A DNA stretch of 64,000 bases. Origin: Verrucomicrobiota bacterium (lineage in GTDB: Bacteria; Verrucomicrobiota; Verrucomicrobiia; Chthoniobacterales; Terrimicrobiaceae). Of the stretch, positions 31,229-39,673 are shown piece by piece (position 1 is the stretch's first letter; every line of letters begins with the position of its first letter). Location of the stretch: assembly GCA_017305195.1 (NCBI GenBank), contig JAFKMU010000042.1, forward strand, positions 1-64,000, read 5' to 3'. The notes under the pieces were generated by a model, which saw only the letters and a program-made list of their open reading frames with translations, ran no database searches and had not been told where the DNA came from. Position numbers and translations under genes: made by a program.

Positions 31229-32565
31229 CACTTTTGAGATTCAGAGTCGGTATCGTTGAAAGATTCAGTTTCGTCAACGGAGGCCTCGCTGGGGGCTTCC
31301 GCTTCCGCGACCTCGACGACAGGCTGGTCGCTCTCGACAGCATCGGTGGGAGCGGGCTCGGATGCAACCTCTCCTGCTTCGGAAATTTCCGCCACCGGCT
31401 CCGGGGCAGCGGCGGGCTCGGGCGATGCCTCCGGCGCTTCGCCAGCGGATTCCGTCGCGGACGCCTCGGCTTCCTCAGCAGCGGGTGCTTCCAGGGTAGC
31501 CTCGCTGGCAGTCTCCGCCGCAACGGCAGGAGCATCAGAGGCCTCGGGAGCCGGAGCCGCCGGGGTCTCGGCGGGTTTCGCGCCGGGGGCCTCGGGAATC
31601 GGCGCGGTCGGGAGCGCGATCTTGCGCAGCTCGCCCGCGTTGGGCAGGTCGTCGAGATTCTTCAGGCCAAAGTGCTCCATGAACCCGGACGTCGTCTCGT
31701 ACAGGAGCGGACGACCGGGAATCTCCGCGCGACCGGCGATCTTCACCAGTCCGCGATCGAGCAGCGTCTGCATCACGCCGTCGACGGCCACGCCGCGCAC
31801 GGCCTCGATGTCGGCGCGGGTGATCGGCTGGCGGTAGGCGATGATGGCGAGCGTCTCCAGCGCCGGGGCGCTCAGGCGCGCCGGGCGGTTCTCCGGGAAG
31901 AGCTGGCGGAGCCACGGAGCGTACTCCGGCTTCGTCACGAGCTGCCACCCGGCCGCGCTCTCGCGCACCTCGTAGGCGTTTTGCGGATCGGCGCAGCGGT
32001 TTTCCAGCACCTCGATCGCCTCGCGCAGCTGGTCTTCCTTCACTTTCGCGAAGGCCTTCACCGAGAGATTTTCCTCCTCGGCCTCGGCTGCGCCTTTCAA
32101 AATATTGCGGAGTTCCTTCGGCGACACCGGCTTCTGCGAGGCGAAAAGGATCGCCTGCACGACCTGGGCGAGTTCCCACTTCGGTCCCTGCGGTGCACCC
32201 TCTTCGGCGGCTTCGCCGTCCACGGTCTCGCCCTCGGCGACGACTTCGCCCTCGGCGGTCTCGCTTTCGGCAGCCTCTCCTTCCACCGGAGCGGCTTCGG
32301 ATGCTTCACCCTCGGCGGGTTCTTCCCCCTCGGCTGCGGGAGCTTCTTCGCCGGGAGGGTTTTCGGATTCGTCAATCTGCTCGGCCTCGACCGGAGCCAC
32401 GCCATCCTCAGCGGCTACGACGGCTTCGTCCGTCTGCCCATCCACGGGGACATCGCTCAAGGGCTGCGGCTCGGCAGGCGCCTCGGCGGTGGTCTCGGGC
32501 GCAACGACTGCTTCCTCCGGGGCCGGTTTGGCCTCGGTTTTCTTCTTTCGTTTGGCTTTGCTCAT
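31228..32565 (-). CDS. scpB: segregation and condensation protein ScpB with long acidic extensions
   Basis: The conserved ScpB core lies at residues ~128-315: WELAQVVQAILFASQKPVSP, then LSAPALETLAIIAYRQPITR and IEAVRGVAVDGVMQTLLDRG, the two winged helices that bind ScpA and SMC. It is flanked by about 125 N-terminal residues and about 130 C-terminal residues made mainly of Glu, Ala, Pro and Ser, giving 445 residues against about 180-200 usual. The extensions look disordered and strongly acidic. The gene overlaps scpA by four bases and pheA by one. The core still fits its role in chromosome condensation. Confidence 0.9.
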   Translation of the reverse strand: MSKAKRKKKTEAKPAPEEAVVAPETTAEAPAEPQPLSDVPVDGQTDEAVVAAEDGVAPVEAEQIDESENPPGEEAPAAEGEEPAEGEASEAAPVEGEAAESETAEGEVVAEGETVDGEAAEEGAPQGPKWELAQVVQAILFASQKPVSPKELRNILKGAAEAEEENLSVKAFAKVKEDQLREAIEVLENRCADPQNAYEVRESAAGWQLVTKPEYAPWLRQLFPENRPARLSAPALETLAIIAYRQPITRADIEAVRGVAVDGVMQTLLDRGLVKIAGRAEIPGRPLLYETTSGFMEHFGLKNLDDLPNAGELRKIALPTAPIPEAPGAKPAETPAAPAPEASDAPAVAAETASEATLEAPAAEEAEASATESAGEAPEASPEPAAAPEPVAEISEAGEVASEPAPTDAVESDQPVVEVAEAEAPSEASVDETESFNDTDSESQK

Positions 32566-33326
32566 GCGACGGCTTCTTCAGGCTCCGGGGCAGGCATATT
32601 CACGGGCACGATCCAGATCTCGGCAAGCGCATTTTCCTGCCGCACCTTGAGCTGCTTCATGCGGATCAGCTCCAGCATGGCGAGGAACGTCACGACGATC
32701 TCGCCGCGGGTCGCAGCCTCGGCAAAGCACTCCTCGAAGCGCATCGGCACTCCCGCCGCCATCACCTTGAGCAGGTACTCCATCTTGTCGGAGACCGTGA
32801 AGTTCTCCGCAAAGATCTCGCGCAGGTCCTCCTGCTTGTTCTGCTTCTCCAGCCGCTTCAGGATCTTCTGGAAGGCGTTGATCAGATCAAAAATGCCCAC
32901 CTCGTCGACCATCAGCGACTCCGCCGGCGCCAGCTCGGGCGTGACCGGGAAGCGCGGGAACATCTGCTCCTGCAACGCCTCCAGCCCGCGCAGGCGCGAC
33001 GCCGCTTCCTTGAATTTCTTGTACTCGATGAGCTGGCGGATCAGCTCCCACCTCGGATCATCCTCCTCGGCGTCCTCCTCCGCCATCTGCTGGTCTTTCG
33101 GCAGCAGCGTGCGGCTCTTGATGTACAGCAGGTTCGCCGCCATCACGATAAACTCGCCCGCCAGCTCGATATTGAGCACCTGAAAGGCGTCCATGTACTC
33201 GAGGTACTGCTTCGTGATGCGCTCGATGGATATGTCGTAGATGTCCACCTCATCGCGCTTGATGAGATAGAGCAACAAATCCAGCGGGCCCTCGAAGACC
33301 TCGAGTTTGACCTTGTAATCTACCAC
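32562..33326 (-). CDS. scpA: segregation and condensation protein ScpA
   Basis: ScpA is the kleisin that bridges the SMC heads and binds ScpB. The 254-residue protein has the N-terminal YKVKLEVFEGPLDLLLYLI signature (FxGPLDLLLxLI), the helical middle, and a C-terminal winged-helix segment (TRGEIVVTFLAMLELIRMKQ) that touches the SMC cap. Length is normal. Acidic residues are frequent in the middle. The stop overlaps scpB by four bases, and the start lies 30 bases after the HPF stop. Confidence 0.95.
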   Translation of the reverse strand: MVDYKVKLEVFEGPLDLLLYLIKRDEVDIYDISIERITKQYLEYMDAFQVLNIELAGEFIVMAANLLYIKSRTLLPKDQQMAEEDAEEDDPRWELIRQLIEYKKFKEAASRLRGLEALQEQMFPRFPVTPELAPAESLMVDEVGIFDLINAFQKILKRLEKQNKQEDLREIFAENFTVSDKMEYLLKVMAAGVPMRFEECFAEAATRGEIVVTFLAMLELIRMKQLKVRQENALAEIWIVPVNMPAPEPEEAVA

Positions 33327-33356
33327 CCTCTTTGGATGCCCTGGTCTGGTTGCCGG

Positions 33357-33710
33357 TTAGCGACGGGTGTACCCGCGCTTCTTGCTTTCCGTTGCGAGCT
33401 GCGTGCGATGCTTCTTCGCGTCGCGGGTGCGGGTCTTGCGCTTGCGCAGCTGCTGCGCCAGCTTGTCGGTCACCATGTCGATGGCCGCGTAAAGATCATC
33501 TGCCGCCTGCTCGGCATGCACGTCCGGGCCGGGCAGGGCGACGTGGACCTTGACGATGAACTTCTTCGTCTTGGTCTCGTCATGAAGGAGGACCACGTGC
33601 GCACCCAGGATATTGTCAGCCAGCGTCTCAAGATGGTTCATCTTGTCGGCGACATGGCCATGGATGGCTGCGGTCAGGGTCAGGTGTCTCGGGCTCAGGT
33701 GGATTTGCAT
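33357..33710 (-). CDS. hpf: ribosome hibernation promoting factor, short type
   Basis: The 117-residue HPF/RaiA/YfiA-like protein has the betaalphabetabetabetaalpha fold: MQIHLSPRHLTLTAAIHGHV at the start, then the strands KFIVKVHVALPGPDVHAEQ and the helix DDLYAAIDMVTDKLAQQL with the basic KRKTRT face that contacts 16S rRNA. It inactivates ribosomes in stationary phase. The C-terminal dimerising domain of long HPF is missing, but a basic tail of about 20 residues remains. It heads the scpA-scpB-pheA run, so hibernation factor and condensin loader may be co-expressed. Confidence 0.88.
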   Translation of the reverse strand: MQIHLSPRHLTLTAAIHGHVADKMNHLETLADNILGAHVVLLHDETKTKKFIVKVHVALPGPDVHAEQAADDLYAAIDMVTDKLAQQLRKRKTRTRDAKKHRTQLATESKKRGYTRR

Positions 33711-33766
33711 ACAACTAAAGTAACAATTTCAGGGGAACTCGCTAGGGAAGAAATCTACCCTACGGT

Positions 33767-34555
33767 TTATCGGGCGCACGGCACGATGGCGAGGTAATTT
33801 CGCACCGGCCCGAAGGACGCGATCTGCACGACAGGCGCTCCATTCTCCAGCGCGATCAGCGACGTGGACGAGCCGCCATCGAGATTCAGCGCCCGCTGGA
33901 TTTTCCAGTCTCCCGCGAGATGCGGCAGGGACAAAAGCGCCCCCGTCTGCGCCAGCGTCAGCGGGGAAAAAATCACCAGCGCCCACTCGCCCTTGCCATT
34001 CGTCGCCACGGCGGTGCGCCTCGCGAGTTTTTCCGCGTTCAGCGTGGGAATCGCCTCGCCATTCTCCACCAGCCACGGCCCGGCCTGCACGGCTTCGCGG
34101 AGGCCTTCGGTTTTGCCGAGGGCGGAGGAACGCACCAGCTCCATCGACCCATGGCCGCGCACAGTGAAGACACCGCTCAGGAGTTTCGCCGTTTCAAAGG
34201 AATGGATCACCTTTCCCTCGCTCACGACGAGGCCGAGCGGACGGTAATCCTCGTGAAAATAACTCGCGTTCACCCCCGCAATGGCCCCCGCTCCGCGCAG
34301 CAGGTCGAGGAAGCCCGTGCGGGCGTCGGGCGGATTATCCAGCACGCGCAGGGTGGCATTGGCCGAGGAAAACGACACGCCGGTGATGATGGCTCGCGTC
34401 GAGCCGTCGCGGGCCTCGACCTCCCACGCCACCGCGCCCGCCGCCAGCTTTGCCAGCTCGCGGCGCTCGCCCAGCACCCACTCGCCGCGGCTCGACGCCA
34501 CGACACCCAGGCAGAGAACGGTAGGAATCAGCCAGCGCAACATGCCCGCCATCAA
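33767..34555 (-). CDS. phosphodiester glycosidase (NAGPA/DUF2233) family protein
   Basis: The 262-residue secreted protein has a signal peptide (MLRWLIPTVLCLGVVASSRGE). The NAGPA-type motifs follow: AGVNASYFHED, then RRTAVATNGKGEWALVIFS, then RALNLDGGSSTSLIA. The D-G-G-S-S and N-A-S-Y-F segments form the core of the DUF2233/NAGPA fold, whose members cleave GlcNAc from phosphodiester-linked glycans. The bacterial substrate is unknown and may be wall or polysaccharide decorations. It is divergent from the DUF58 gene. A second member of the family lies at 44664-45404. Confidence 0.78.
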   Translation of the reverse strand: MMAGMLRWLIPTVLCLGVVASSRGEWVLGERRELAKLAAGAVAWEVEARDGSTRAIITGVSFSSANATLRVLDNPPDARTGFLDLLRGAGAIAGVNASYFHEDYRPLGLVVSEGKVIHSFETAKLLSGVFTVRGHGSMELVRSSALGKTEGLREAVQAGPWLVENGEAIPTLNAEKLARRTAVATNGKGEWALVIFSPLTLAQTGALLSLPHLAGDWKIQRALNLDGGSSTSLIALENGAPVVQIASFGPVRNYLAIVPCAR

Positions 34556-34626
34556 ATCCCGGCCCGCCGGGCTGTCGAGGATAAACGCTTTTCACCGCCG
34601 CCGTCCCGGCTATCGTTTCCCCTCAG

Positions 34627-35529
34627 ATGGCCGAGGCTGAACTGACCGAAGTATTCGACGCTGCGTTCCTGCGCCGCCTCGAGAATCTGCACCTGCAGGT
34701 CCGCAAGGTGCTCTCCGGCAGCCTCCGCGCCGAGCGCCGCTCGCGCAAGACCGGCTCCAGCCTGGAATTCGCCGACTACCGCAACTACGCCCCCGGCGAC
34801 GACCTGCGCCGCGTGGACTGGAGCATCTACGCCCGCATCGACCGCCTCATGACGAAGCTCTACGAGGAGGAGGAGGACCTCGAGGTCGCCATCCTCCTCG
34901 ATGCCAGCACCTCCATGCGCTGGCAGGCGGATTCGCAAAAGTGGACCCTCGCCCGCGAGCTCGCCGCCTCGCTCTCCTACCTCGGCCTCACCGGGCTGGA
35001 CCGCGTGGGCCTCTGGGTCTTCGACTCCACCCTCCGCGCCGAGAGCGGGATCTTTCGCGGACGCTCCGATTTTCACAGCGTCATCCGGTTCCTGCGCAAC
35101 TACCGGCCCGACGCGCGCACCGCCACCGACATGGGCGAAAGCCTCACGCGCTTTGCCCGCATGAAGCGCCGTCCCGGCCTCGCCATTGTGCTCACGGATT
35201 GCCTCGACCCCGCCGGGTTCGAGCGCGGCTTCTCCGCCATCCTCGGCCGCCACTTTGCCCTCCACGTCATCCAGCTCATGGACCCCGCCGAGACCACCCT
35301 GGGCGAAACGGGCGACCTGCGGCTGCGCGACAGCGAGACCGGCGAGGAGATCGCCGTCACCGCCAGCCCCGCCCTCCTCCGCGCCTACGCCGCCGAGGTC
35401 GAGCGCTTCCGCGACGGGGTGAAAACCTGGTGCCAGCGTGCGGGCGCGGGCTATTCCTTCATCGACACCCGCCAGACCTTTGAGGATGTCGTGCTGCGGC
35501 TCTTCCGCCGCGACGGCTTGCTGCGATGA
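34627..35529 (+). CDS. DUF58 domain protein of the MoxR/Bat type
   Basis: The 300-residue protein has the DUF58 signature FADYRNYAPGDDLRRVDWSIYAR at residues ~50-72 and a VWA-like segment with DASTSMRW, TDMGESL and VLTDCLD, the metal-ion-dependent adhesion site pattern. DUF58 proteins work with MoxR AAA+ ATPases and Bat membrane proteins in envelope complex assembly or aerotolerance. Here the gene overlaps the BatA-like gene by four bases, but no MoxR gene is adjacent. It is cytoplasmic, without a signal peptide. Confidence 0.88.
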   Translation: MAEAELTEVFDAAFLRRLENLHLQVRKVLSGSLRAERRSRKTGSSLEFADYRNYAPGDDLRRVDWSIYARIDRLMTKLYEEEEDLEVAILLDASTSMRWQADSQKWTLARELAASLSYLGLTGLDRVGLWVFDSTLRAESGIFRGRSDFHSVIRFLRNYRPDARTATDMGESLTRFARMKRRPGLAIVLTDCLDPAGFERGFSAILGRHFALHVIQLMDPAETTLGETGDLRLRDSETGEEIAVTASPALLRAYAAEVERFRDGVKTWCQRAGAGYSFIDTRQTFEDVVLRLFRRDGLLR

Positions 35530-37346
35530 ATTTCCTCTTCCCCGCCGCCTTTTTCCTGGCCGTCCTCATCCCGGCCATCATCGCGCTGTACCTCCAGCGC
35601 CCGCGCCAGCGCCTCCACGAGGTGCCCTCGCTCATGCTCTGGCAGCGCGTGCTCGAGCGCGAACCCCGCAAGCGCTTCCTCGGCCGCCTCCGCCGCTGGC
35701 TCTCGCTCCTCCTCCAGCTCCTGATTTTCCTGCTCCTCCTCCTCGCCCTCGCCCGGCCCGATTTCTTCCGTCCGCAGGGCCAGCGCTCCACTGTCATCGT
35801 CCTCGACCTCCGCGCCCGCATGCAGGCGGGCAACACCTTCTTCGACGCCATCGCCGCCGCCCGCCAGGCCTCCGCCGGGGCCGGAGCGGATGAACAGATC
35901 GCCATCCTCGGTGCCGCCGGTACGCCGCGCATCATCTCGCCCTTTTCCTCCGATCCCATCCAGCTCCGCCAGAGCCTCGCCAGCCTCACGCCATCCGATG
36001 GCGGCGGTTCTCTCGACGAAACCCTCGGCCTCGCCCGCGACCTCCTGGCCGGACGCCCCGGCGCGACCCGCCTCCTCGTCATCACCGACCGCCCGCTCCC
36101 GGAAAACTCCGCCACGCCCGCAGGCTCCGCCGCCAACGCCCCCGCAACGCAGGTCATCCTCACCGGCTCGCCGCTCGACAACGCCGCCATCCTCGAGCTC
36201 GCCCAGGCCCCGCTCCCCGCCAGCCCGCAATCCGCCGAGGTCTTCGTCAAGGTCGCCAACTTCGCCGCCGCCCCCCGCGACATCGAGTGGGAACTCCGCC
36301 TCGACGGACGCACCATCGACCTCCAGTCGCAAAAACTCGCTCCCGGCGAACAGCGCGACTTTTCCTCCATCGTTCCCGCCGAGTCGCTCCAGAGCCTCAC
36401 CGGATTCCTCGAAGCCCGCCTCACCTCCGGCGACAAATTCCCCGTCGACGACACCGCCCGCACCTGGCTCCCCGTGCAGCGCCGCACGCCCGTCCTCCTC
36501 ATCTCCGCAGGCAATCCCTACCTCGAGGGCGCGCTGAAGGCCGACCCGTCGATCGCGCTGGAAATCCTCACCCCCGACGCCTGGCGCGCCTCGCTCGCCG
36601 CCAGCTTCCGCGTCGTGGTCTTCGACGACTGGCTCCCCGCCGACCTCACCCTCGCGAACCTCCCCGCCTCCGGCGTCCTCTTCTTTGGCAAGGTCCCCGG
36701 CGCAACCGGCCAGCCGCTCCCCGTCGCCGACCTCACCGCCGATCCGCGCAGCCCGCTGCTGTGGAATGTCGACTTCACCACCACACGCTTCGCCAACGCC
36801 ACGCCGCTCCCGCCCGCCCCCGCCGGATGGCGGATAACGCCTGCCGTCACCTCCGCCTCCGGTCCGCTCGTCCTCGCGCTGGAATCCCCCGAGGGACGCC
36901 GCGTCGTCGCCACCGCCTTCCCCGTCGCCGGGTCAAATTTCCCGCTGAAAGCCGCCTTCCCGCTCTTCATTAGCAACACCGTCCACTGGCTCGCCGCCGG
37001 ACCCGCCGCCTTGCCCAATCTTCGCGCCGGGCAGGTCTACCTCCCCGCCGAGGGCGAATCCATCGCCACCACCCCCGGCGAAAAACACGACACGTGGAGC
37101 ACCACCCCCACGCTCCTCGACCGCGTCGGCTTCTACGAACGCACCGACGCCCATTCATCCTCCTGGCTGTCAGTCAATACCGCCGACGCCGCCGAATCCG
37201 ACCTCCGCGCCGCCACCGGCTCCGGCGGCCTCCTCCTCTCCGCCGCCCGCTTCGCCGGTTTCCAACTCTGGCAATGGCTCGCCCTAGCCGCCGCCACCCT
37301 CATCCTCCTCGAATGGTGGCTCCACCACCGCCGGATGACGGAGTGA
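35526..37346 (+). CDS. BatA/VWA-like membrane protein
   Basis: The 606-residue protein begins with the BatA N-terminal helix pair (FPAAFFLAVLIPAIIALYLQ, then LLLQLLIFLLLLLALARPDF) joined by the cytoplasmic loop HEVPSLMLWQRVL. A VWA-like domain follows with VIVLDLRARM, where the usual D-x-S-x-S metal site is D-L-R-A-R, so metal binding is doubtful. A long periplasmic region and a C-terminal helix (LWQWLALAAATLILLEWWL) follow. It probably forms a complex with the DUF58 protein encoded just upstream. The eroded metal site is unusual for the family. Confidence 0.82.
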   Translation: MNFLFPAAFFLAVLIPAIIALYLQRPRQRLHEVPSLMLWQRVLEREPRKRFLGRLRRWLSLLLQLLIFLLLLLALARPDFFRPQGQRSTVIVLDLRARMQAGNTFFDAIAAARQASAGAGADEQIAILGAAGTPRIISPFSSDPIQLRQSLASLTPSDGGGSLDETLGLARDLLAGRPGATRLLVITDRPLPENSATPAGSAANAPATQVILTGSPLDNAAILELAQAPLPASPQSAEVFVKVANFAAAPRDIEWELRLDGRTIDLQSQKLAPGEQRDFSSIVPAESLQSLTGFLEARLTSGDKFPVDDTARTWLPVQRRTPVLLISAGNPYLEGALKADPSIALEILTPDAWRASLAASFRVVVFDDWLPADLTLANLPASGVLFFGKVPGATGQPLPVADLTADPRSPLLWNVDFTTTRFANATPLPPAPAGWRITPAVTSASGPLVLALESPEGRRVVATAFPVAGSNFPLKAAFPLFISNTVHWLAAGPAALPNLRAGQVYLPAEGESIATTPGEKHDTWSTTPTLLDRVGFYERTDAHSSSWLSVNTADAAESDLRAATGSGGLLLSAARFAGFQLWQWLALAAATLILLEWWLHHRRMTE

Positions 37347-37350
37347 GCCG

Positions 37351-37385
37351 AAGTCGGATTTCGGAAGTGGGGAAGTCGGAAGGAT
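37351..37385. repeat. dispersed repeat family C copy
   Basis: GAAGTCGGATTTCGGAAGTG and then GGGGAAGTCGGAAGG form a near-tandem low-complexity repeat. Inverted copies lie at 39596-39632 and 59506-59538, each between genes. Confidence 0.6.
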
Positions 37386-37433
37386 TTTCGCCGATTTTTT
37401 AAGCTACGCGACACGACATCTCCAACTGACCTT

Positions 37434-37868
37434 ATGAAATATCTCTCGCAGATCCTTAGCGTGCTCCTGCTCGGATCGCTTTGCGGCTGCTCTTGGAATA
37501 CATACGCAAACGGAAAGTACAGCAACATCCTGCGATACGGAACCCCGAGGAAGGAAATCGTCGCCGTCCTTGGCCCGCCTTCCAGCACCACCTACATACT
37601 GGACAGCGTATACGGTAAGAAGAAAAACGGAACCAATGCCCAACTTCGAGTCGACCGATATTACACGCGGCAGAGAATCGCTGATTATGGCAAGGGTTCC
37701 GGCACCGCCGAAATGGCCGGAATGACATGGGGCGCGAGCGAACTCTTCTGGGTTCCCTATGCGCTCATCGATCAGTATTTCCCAAGAACCCGGGAACTCA
37801 CCCTGATTTACGAGCCAGACAACACCCTGAGGAATTATCGAATTTCCAACAATAAACCCAAACCATAA
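37434..37868 (+). CDS. small lipoprotein, unknown family
   Basis: The 144-residue protein has a signal peptide and lipobox (LLLGSLCGC, acylated Cys near residue 19). The mature part has YGTPRKEIVAVLGPPSSTTY, which resembles the T-P-x-x-E-V-x-x-x-L-G-x-P pattern of SmpA/BamE-like lipoproteins, then a Tyr-rich segment and RELTLIYEPDNTLRNYRI. It sits after the Bat genes across a short repeat. The BamE-like relation is suggestive, not certain. Confidence 0.6.
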   Translation: MKYLSQILSVLLLGSLCGCSWNTYANGKYSNILRYGTPRKEIVAVLGPPSSTTYILDSVYGKKKNGTNAQLRVDRYYTRQRIADYGKGSGTAEMAGMTWGASELFWVPYALIDQYFPRTRELTLIYEPDNTLRNYRISNNKPKP

Positions 37869-37947
37869 ATCAGCGTCTCAAGACCTGCGAAATCACTCAT
37901 CAGTTCATCACAGACATTCCGCCCCGTTTGCGCTAAGCCTAAGCGCA

Positions 37948-38340
37948 ATGGCCTCTTTCTGGTTTTCCGCGTCCTTCCGAATCCACGGCGCGCCCCATCT
38001 CCACCCGGAAATCATCGCCACCCTTGGCCCCGGCGACGAATGCCACAAAAAAGGGGACGACAGACCGAATAGTCCGGGCAAGAAATGGCCCAATGACATC
38101 TGGCTCCTAAGTTCGGAGGTACCCGAGATGCAGGACATTTCCGACCACCTGCGCTGGATCGTCGAGTTCCTCCAGCCCTTTGAGGCCGACATCCTCCGCT
38201 GGACCGCCCAGGGCGCAACCGCCGACATCTACATATCCTACTGCTGCGACGAGGACCACTGCGGCTTCGGCCTCCCGCCCGACCTCCTCGCCATCTTCTC
38301 CCGCCTGAACCTCCGCCTCGAAGTCTCAATCATGACCTAG
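37948..38340 (+). CDS. DUF4279 family protein
   Basis: The 130-residue protein shows the DUF4279 pattern: an N-terminal strand FWFSASFRIHG, then a loop with L-G-P-G-D, then IWLLSSEVPE, a helix DHLRWIVEFLQPFE and a final strand LRLEVSIM. The family is small and often found near toxin or immunity genes, but its function is not established. There is no signal peptide. It is followed by three short secreted proteins without operon overlap. Confidence 0.7.
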   Translation: MASFWFSASFRIHGAPHLHPEIIATLGPGDECHKKGDDRPNSPGKKWPNDIWLLSSEVPEMQDISDHLRWIVEFLQPFEADILRWTAQGATADIYISYCCDEDHCGFGLPPDLLAIFSRLNLRLEVSIMT

Positions 38341-38379
38341 GCAGGATTTAGCCCCGCCGCATGGATCAGCCTGCCAGAA

Positions 38380-38916
38380 ATGAAACATCTCATTATAGCC
38401 GCCGCTCTCCTCATCTCCCTCATTCCACTGCGAGCCGCCGAGCAGCCATGGTCCGAACCGGAAAACGGGATGAGAGCACGCCTTTCGCTGGAGAGTCAGA
38501 AAGACTCGCCCTTTCTCAAGGTCTACATTGAATTTCAAAATACCTCGGGAGTAGCTGGGATGAGGAAGATCCGATTCAATCCCCAAACAATCCACGCCAA
38601 GGTCGTCAATAAAAACGGAGACCCCTTGCATACCCCGATTGGCGCATATGATGGCACCGCGCCCCTATGGGAGCCATTACTCCTCCCGTACGAGGGAACG
38701 ATAAAATTCAACATCAGCTTTCCCGGCATGGGCTACCGGCAGGACCAAAACGTCATCCTCATTGATTTAGGCCCGGAGGCTTGCTGGGCGGTTCCAAACG
38801 ATCAGGACTATTTTCTTTCTGCGGTGCTGACGATTCCCAAACAGGAAGGCGATCACCCGCATTTCGATTGGAGTGGAACTTTGGATTTACCCAAAGTCCG
38901 AATCCCCACCAAGTGA
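38380..38916 (+). CDS. hypothetical secreted protein
   Basis: The 178-residue protein has a signal peptide (HLIIAAALLISLIPLRAAE) and a beta-rich mature domain with strands such as FLKVYIEFQNTSG and TIKFNISFPGMGY, like an immunoglobulin-type or DUF-type envelope domain. No family is recognised. It is less GC-rich than the conserved genes, like its neighbours here. Confidence 0.55.
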   Translation: MKHLIIAAALLISLIPLRAAEQPWSEPENGMRARLSLESQKDSPFLKVYIEFQNTSGVAGMRKIRFNPQTIHAKVVNKNGDPLHTPIGAYDGTAPLWEPLLLPYEGTIKFNISFPGMGYRQDQNVILIDLGPEACWAVPNDQDYFLSAVLTIPKQEGDHPHFDWSGTLDLPKVRIPTK

Positions 38917-38952
38917 AAGCCCAATAGGCAGCCTCCCTCCCACTCAACGACC

Positions 38953-39492
38953 ATGCGTCTCCTGATTACACTCTTGCTTGCGAGTTGTTCCCTCGCCATC
39001 GCCGGGTCCGCTGGCGAGGCCACGGATACACCCGATGTCATCGCAAGGGTGGTCAAAGGCCTCGCAAATTCAGAGATCGCTGAACTCACATCCAGAACCT
39101 CCGAAGGAGGAAGTTCTTCTTACCACCTGAAGACCATTGATTATCTCGGAACCGTCCAGCGCGACGGACGGCGATACACAGTCGCGCTTGCGCAATTCCT
39201 GAGATCATCGGCAAAAGGCAGTGAATATCCTCCAGCAAGAGGCCATGGCTTTCTGGTGCTCTTTGACGACACGTTTCGTGTCGTCACGTACGGAAGAATG
39301 GAATTCGAAATCTGCCATATGGAGGGAGACGTTCTGAAATCGGGGGGCAAGGTAATCGTGAATTTCGGTGCCACCGACCCGGCCACACGTCATCACGGAT
39401 GGCGGCTCGACTCAGCTTACATGCCATATCCATTTTCCGACCGGATTTCCGAAGCGGACTGGCAGTCCGGAAAATTCCGCTCGAAGCAATGA
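38953..39492 (+). CDS. hypothetical secreted protein
   Basis: The 179-residue protein starts with a signal peptide (LLITLLLASCSLAIAGSA); a Cys at residue 10 is within the hydrophobic core, so this is probably not a lipobox. The mature domain carries TVALAQFLRSSAKGSEY and HGFLVLFDDTFRVVTYGRME. No family is recognised. It follows the previous gene by 36 bases and may share its transcript. Confidence 0.55.
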   Translation: MRLLITLLLASCSLAIAGSAGEATDTPDVIARVVKGLANSEIAELTSRTSEGGSSSYHLKTIDYLGTVQRDGRRYTVALAQFLRSSAKGSEYPPARGHGFLVLFDDTFRVVTYGRMEFEICHMEGDVLKSGGKVIVNFGATDPATRHHGWRLDSAYMPYPFSDRISEADWQSGKFRSKQ

Positions 39493-39595
39493 GACCCTCT
39501 TTTACCAGACTCAACTCCGGTTGGAACGCCGGGATTCTTAAACCCGGCGACCAAGGGTAACCTCCCGTCACAAAAACCAGTCCCTCCAACGAACC

Positions 39596-39632
39596 TTCCC
39601 ACTTCCGGAATCCCACTTCCGACTTCGGCGTT
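39596..39632. repeat. dispersed repeat family C copy, inverted
   Basis: The text CTTCCCACTTCCGGAATCCC followed by ACTTCCGACTTCGG is the reverse complement of the copy at 37351-37385. It lies in the gap before the MgtC-like gene. Confidence 0.6.
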
Positions 39633-39673
39633 TTTTCCACGCATTCGCCCCAAAAATCCGTTAAAGTAGTCCC

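Noticed and set aside
31234..33183. Long plus-strand frame antisense to scpA and scpB
   Set aside because: Shadow of the Glu/Ala-rich scpB codons on the opposite strand.
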